Shown: piece by piece, positions 6,339 to 8,947 of the stretch
How the letters are laid out: each line of letters begins with the position of its first letter
How positions within the stretch are numbered: the first letter of the stretch is position 1
Assembly (NCBI GenBank): GCA_030146505.1
Contig: JASLCO010000421.1
Coordinates: forward strand, 1-8,947
Direction: 5' to 3'
DNA: 8,947 bases
Source of the DNA: Moraxellaceae bacterium
GTDB lineage: Bacteria; Pseudomonadota; Gammaproteobacteria; Pseudomonadales; Moraxellaceae
Program-made: the position numbers and the translations under genes
Notes under the pieces: generated by a model
What the model was told of the DNA's origin: nothing
Seen by the model: the letters and a program-made list of their open reading frames with translations, nothing else
Database searches by the model: none

Positions 6339-7870
6339 AGGCGCCAGTCAGGCGCTTCCGGCTCTTCGTATCTGTCATGCTGACCCGGCTCTGGTATGCC
6401 GGACACAAACGTCATTGCCAGCGAGTCGCCCCTGTCTGGGCTCCGGCCCAATGCCTCGCGAATCTCGTCTTTGTCACGCACTTGTATGGCTGCTTGTTTG
6501 CCCATTGTCACAACCTTATAGCGAACAGCAGCCAAATCACCCAGCAGCTCCTGATCTGGCGGCAAGGCAATCGGATCGTCTACCGTTGGGTCCAGCGCCT
6601 CACGCAGCCGCCAGTACATTTCCGCGCGCCTATTGCGGAATCGCAGGTTTCCTGCCTTTGTTGAAAGGCCGGATGACTCACTACCCACGACAGCAAACGT
6701 GCTGACATTCAGTCCGCGCAGGAAGTCCAGAACGCTTGAGCCGATGCCAATGGCATCAACACAAATGCAGGCGCCATTGCGAACCAGCGGAATCACGAAG
6801 GCCGCCCCTTTCGGACCGTCGGACGTGACGACGCCAGGCACGCTTTCAATTTCATCAAACCAGCTGTCATGCCGACGTGACACTGACGATTTATCCAGAC
6901 CACCACGGGCCGGGTCGAACCCTACAGCGGTCATCGGCCCCTTTTGGTCGCGAGGCTTCCATCGCGCCTGTGCTGCCTTGATCCATTCCGTAGGGATGAG
7001 TTGCCATGCTGGGTCAGCAGCGCCAGCGTTGAAATCTCCGCGCAACATTTGAGATCGCAACGGCTCAGGAAGGGCCTGAAGGGTGGCTTTATAGCCGGTA
7101 GACAGTAGAAACAGGTTGTCCTCGACTGAGGATGGAATGAATGTGCGACTCTTTGGGGTCACCAGCTCGCCATCCATCATCACTGGCTCAGGGCCAGGCA
7201 CTTCCTTGTCTTCGCCCTTCTCGTCGCTGATGAACCAGCGCAACTCTCCTGGCTTGGCCGGATTGGGATGACTAGGATCAAGCCACGGCGCCCAATAGCG
7301 CTTCACCCATTCACCTTCCGAGTCGGTTGGTGGATTCCCGGCACACACCACGCGCTGACGAATATCAGGGTCATCTGTACGCATCCAGCCTATGAGCGTG
7401 CGGAACTGCATTTCGGTGAAGTGGGTTATTTCATCAAAGCCCTTGAGGTCATGCGGACGGCCTTGATACTTCATCCAGTCGTCAGGCTCTTTGACGCTAC
7501 CCAGCTCCATGACGCGCTGACCTGGCAGGCGCCAGATGCCATCCTGACTGTTATAGCCCTTGCGCGTGCCAAGAATCTTGGACATGCGCTCTTCGATACC
7601 GGTCAACTGCACGGCTTCACGGCGGAAGATGATGGAATGCTGCTGTGAAGTCAGGCACAACCCTAATAAGAGGTCGGTCTTTCCTCCGCCAGCAGCGCCG
7701 CCATAAAACAGGATGTCTGCCTCTGATTCATAGGCGGAGCGCTGCGGGCCATCCTGCGGAATCCATATCGGAGCTCCACCCGACATCAAAAGCGCATCCA
7801 ACTCGGCTCGAGAGGCAGAGTCCATGCCCTTGATGATCTTGAGGGCGCCTTCAGTGGTAATAGCCGCCAT
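6335..7870 (-). CDS. terL: Terminase large subunit (ATPase and nuclease)
   Basis: TerL cuts concatemeric phage DNA and drives it through the portal by ATP hydrolysis. Numbering is from the ATG at 7870 (511 aa). The N-terminal ATPase has a Walker A P-loop, GGAAGGGKT (57-65), a Walker B region LKGFDE with D146 and E147, and a coupling motif CAGNPP (176-181). The C-terminal RNase H-like nuclease starts at VGFDPARGG with D319, continues with VDAIGIGSSV with D372, and ends with GRSPDRGDSLAMT with D479 and D482. These supply the expected metal-binding acidic residues, so the enzyme looks intact and of full family length. It resembles the Terminase_6 type, though I could not run a profile. The ATG overlaps the terS stop as TGATG, which argues for coupled translation and for this start over the GTG one codon upstream (7873). 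No strong Shine-Dalgarno is present. Confidence 0.95.
   Translation of the reverse strand: MAAITTEGALKIIKGMDSASRAELDALLMSGGAPIWIPQDGPQRSAYESEADILFYGGAAGGGKTDLLLGLCLTSQQHSIIFRREAVQLTGIEERMSKILGTRKGYNSQDGIWRLPGQRVMELGSVKEPDDWMKYQGRPHDLKGFDEITHFTEMQFRTLIGWMRTDDPDIRQRVVCAGNPPTDSEGEWVKRYWAPWLDPSHPNPAKPGELRWFISDEKGEDKEVPGPEPVMMDGELVTPKSRTFIPSSVEDNLFLLSTGYKATLQALPEPLRSQMLRGDFNAGAADPAWQLIPTEWIKAAQARWKPRDQKGPMTAVGFDPARGGLDKSSVSRRHDSWFDEIESVPGVVTSDGPKGAAFVIPLVRNGACICVDAIGIGSSVLDFLRGLNVSTFAVVGSESSGLSTKAGNLRFRNRRAEMYWRLREALDPTVDDPIALPPDQELLGDLAAVRYKVVTMGKQAAIQVRDKDEIREALGRSPDRGDSLAMTFVSGIPEPGQHDRYEEPEAPDWRL
6341..6355 (-). promoter_or_regulatory. Small stem-loop just upstream of the portal start
   Basis: GCGCC and GGCGC (5-bp arms, 5-nt loop) form a perfect GC-only hairpin in the last codons of terL, ending 2 nt before the portal GTG. 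It would occupy the ribosome landing site, and a ribosome finishing terL would melt it, so it may enforce coupling. The stem is short and could be chance. Confidence 0.3.
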
Positions 7871-8580
7871 CACTGCTTGCTCTGTAACAATGCCTGTGCA
7901 TCAGGGTTGTCATTGAGAAAGCGGGCCAGTCGAACGGCTCGCTCCACATCAGTCATGTGCCTGCCTGGGGTAATGTCAGCACCGCCATCCTTTCCGCCCG
8001 ACTCGGACTCCATGCCGAATGCCTGGCGCTCCAGCGTCACCAGCACACGCAGGGACTCGCCAAGGTCTTTCATGGTCTTGGCGCGACCAGGCAGGCTGAT
8101 GATCTTGTGGTAGAGGTCGTTCAGCTTGTCCTGGCCTTTGTCATCCTCGCGGCGCATGAGCTCGCCAAGCTCTTCTAGTAGCGCGGCATTCTCAGGGCCA
8201 CTCTGCAGTTCCAGCTCCGTCATAAGGTTCATCACGATAGAGCGGGATCGCTGGATGTCCTTGCGGTGAGCGAGGCGGACATCGGCTACAGCCTGGGCAT
8301 TCGCCTCGACAACAGCGCGCTCCATGGCTGGATCACTGGGTTTGTGCGTACCCGATGTGCGTACCTCTGCTTTGCGTACCAGGTCATCGGCCTTTGCCTG
8401 AATCTTGGCGGAGAGGTCACGGGTCCATTCATCACGCTTGGCGCGCTTACGAATGGCGCCTTCGGACAGGCCATGCTCGCTGGCTATCTGGCGCAAGCTC
8501 TTGATGCCAGCGCGGTAGTCGTACTCAATGGTTTCCCAGTTGGGAGCTGCGGAGGAATCCGCCATGTTTTCGGTATCCAT
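7870..8580 (-). CDS. terS: Terminase small subunit
   Basis: TerS recognises the packaging site and loads TerL. The 236-residue product opens with a helix-turn-helix region (about 15-53): WETIEYDYRAGIKSLRQIAS, EHGLSEGAIRKRAKRDEW. This is the classic TerS DNA-binding pattern, with the second helix and an Arg/Lys-rich recognition segment. A Lys/Arg linker follows (66-80), then a long helical oligomerisation region (about 95-187) including NLMTELELQSGPENAALLEE and the acidic LMRREDDKGQDKLNDL. The C-terminal tail ends in LARFLNDNPDAQALLQSKQ, which may contact TerL. Its place directly before terL with a one-base stop/start overlap supports the call. The start is uncertain. Neither the ATG at 8580 nor the ATG at 8565 has a good Shine-Dalgarno, though GGA lies 10 nt before the latter. 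A triple DNA repeat lies within the linker codons. Confidence 0.88.
   Translation of the reverse strand: MDTENMADSSAAPNWETIEYDYRAGIKSLRQIASEHGLSEGAIRKRAKRDEWTRDLSAKIQAKADDLVRKAEVRTSGTHKPSDPAMERAVVEANAQAVADVRLAHRKDIQRSRSIVMNLMTELELQSGPENAALLEELGELMRREDDKGQDKLNDLYHKIISLPGRAKTMKDLGESLRVLVTLERQAFGMESESGGKDGGADITPGRHMTDVERAVRLARFLNDNPDAQALLQSKQ
8345..8380 (-). repeat. Three GGTACGCA direct repeats inside terS; candidate packaging site
   Basis: On the minus strand GGTACGCA occurs at 8380-8373, 8365-8358 and 8352-8345, with start-to-start spacings of 15 and 13 bp. The last two copies agree over 10 bp (GGTACGCACA). Copies one and two lie in the same codon phase (Val-Arg), but the third is in another phase (Gly-Thr-His). 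The identity is therefore held at DNA level and is not a protein repeat. Iterated short words inside terS are what a TerS binding (pac-type) site could look like. That role is an inference. Confidence 0.7.
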
Positions 8581-8619
8581 GGCGGGGATGGTGCGGATGG
8601 CTGGCGGGGGAATCCAACC

Positions 8620-8947
8620 TTACAGGGGGCGGGTCTTGCTGGACCCCAGCATATCTAGTTGCGTCTCGGGCAACTCCCGGCGCAGTCCCTTAACTATACG
8701 CTCCAGTTCCCGGACACGGCCGGCCAGTTCAGCCTCTGTCAGGGTTGTTTTGTTGGCAGCGGCAATGGCGGTCAACAAAGTGGCCTCGCCGGCCATAAGG
8801 CCGGACAGCATCCTTGCCTCCCGTGGAGTGAGAGTCCAGACATCCTCGCCTATCTCTATCTTCACGGTGCCGTCTGGAAGAACGGTTTTAGTGATGATGC
8901 GCGCGGCAGGATGCCTTTCGACCGGAATAAAGACTCCACGCTGGACC
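8620..8947 (-). CDS. Unknown protein, 5' part beyond the window; C-terminal coiled coil
   Basis: The reading frame ending at the TAA at 8620 stays open to the right edge for 108 complete codons. A GTG at 8865 could start an 81-residue product, but it lacks a Shine-Dalgarno. The upstream codons read sensibly (GVFIPVERHPAARIITKTVL, then PDGTVKIEIGEDVW) as a beta-hairpin continuing across that GTG, so the gene very likely begins outside the window. After this beta part comes TPREARMLSGLMAGEATLL and then a Leu/Arg/Glu-rich helix, LAGRVRELERIVKGLRREL, which looks like a coiled coil. I recognise no family. It lies 39 nt before terS on the same strand and may be the end of the preceding operon gene. 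DNA binding or a packaging link cannot be claimed. Confidence 0.6.
   Translation of the reverse strand, partial: VQRGVFIPVERHPAARIITKTVLPDGTVKIEIGEDVWTLTPREARMLSGLMAGEATLLTAIAAANKTTLTEAELAGRVRELERIVKGLRRELPETQLDMLGSSKTRPL

Noticed and set aside
1..8947. Search for a defence system, CRISPR array, tRNA, insertion sequence or integrase.
   Set aside because: All space is filled by minus-strand phage morphogenesis genes and short gaps. No tandem spaced repeats, transposase motifs, tRNA-like cloverleaf or recombinase motifs were seen.

Overview
The window is the head-and-packaging module of a tailed double-stranded DNA bacteriophage, or of a prophage. Every gene I can support lies on the minus strand, so transcription runs from high to low coordinates. 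The base composition is moderately GC-rich. Shine-Dalgarno sites are of the AGGAGG type and stop/start codons overlap. This fits a phage of a proteobacterial host, but nothing seen fixes the host or the taxon. No integrase, attachment site, tRNA or host gene is visible, so free phage and prophage cannot be told apart.

In transcription order the layout is: (1) a gene fragment (8947-8620) open through the right edge and ending in a coiled coil; (2) a small terminase subunit (8580-7870); (3) a large terminase subunit with complete ATPase and nuclease motifs (7870-6335); (4) a P22-like portal protein with a heptad-repeat tail (6338-4032); (5) an unknown 88-residue protein (4035-3769); (6) a factor-independent terminator (about 3730-3704) followed by a gene-free leader; (7) a scaffolding protein (3565-2519); (8) a major capsid protein of the N4-gp56/DUF4043 family (2506-1217); (9) a 9-bp stem-loop (1203-1182); (10) a probable decoration protein (1152-676); (11) a 10-bp terminator-like stem-loop (657-633); (12) a RyR-domain protein (608 to the left edge), cut by the window.

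The terminase pair docks on the portal and pumps DNA into a procapsid. That procapsid is built from the scaffold and the capsid protein, and a beta-rich accessory protein probably decorates it. Genes 2 to 5 overlap by a few bases (TGATG, GTGA, ATGA) and look translationally coupled. The abundant structural proteins follow the first terminator, and the capsid, decoration and RyR genes have strong Shine-Dalgarno sites. The stem-loops between them look suited to setting stoichiometry.

The points most worth a second look are a triple GGTACGCA repeat inside terS, whose third copy is out of frame (a candidate packaging or terminase-binding site), and the two-part RyR-domain protein. I found no defence system, CRISPR array, RNA gene or insertion sequence.
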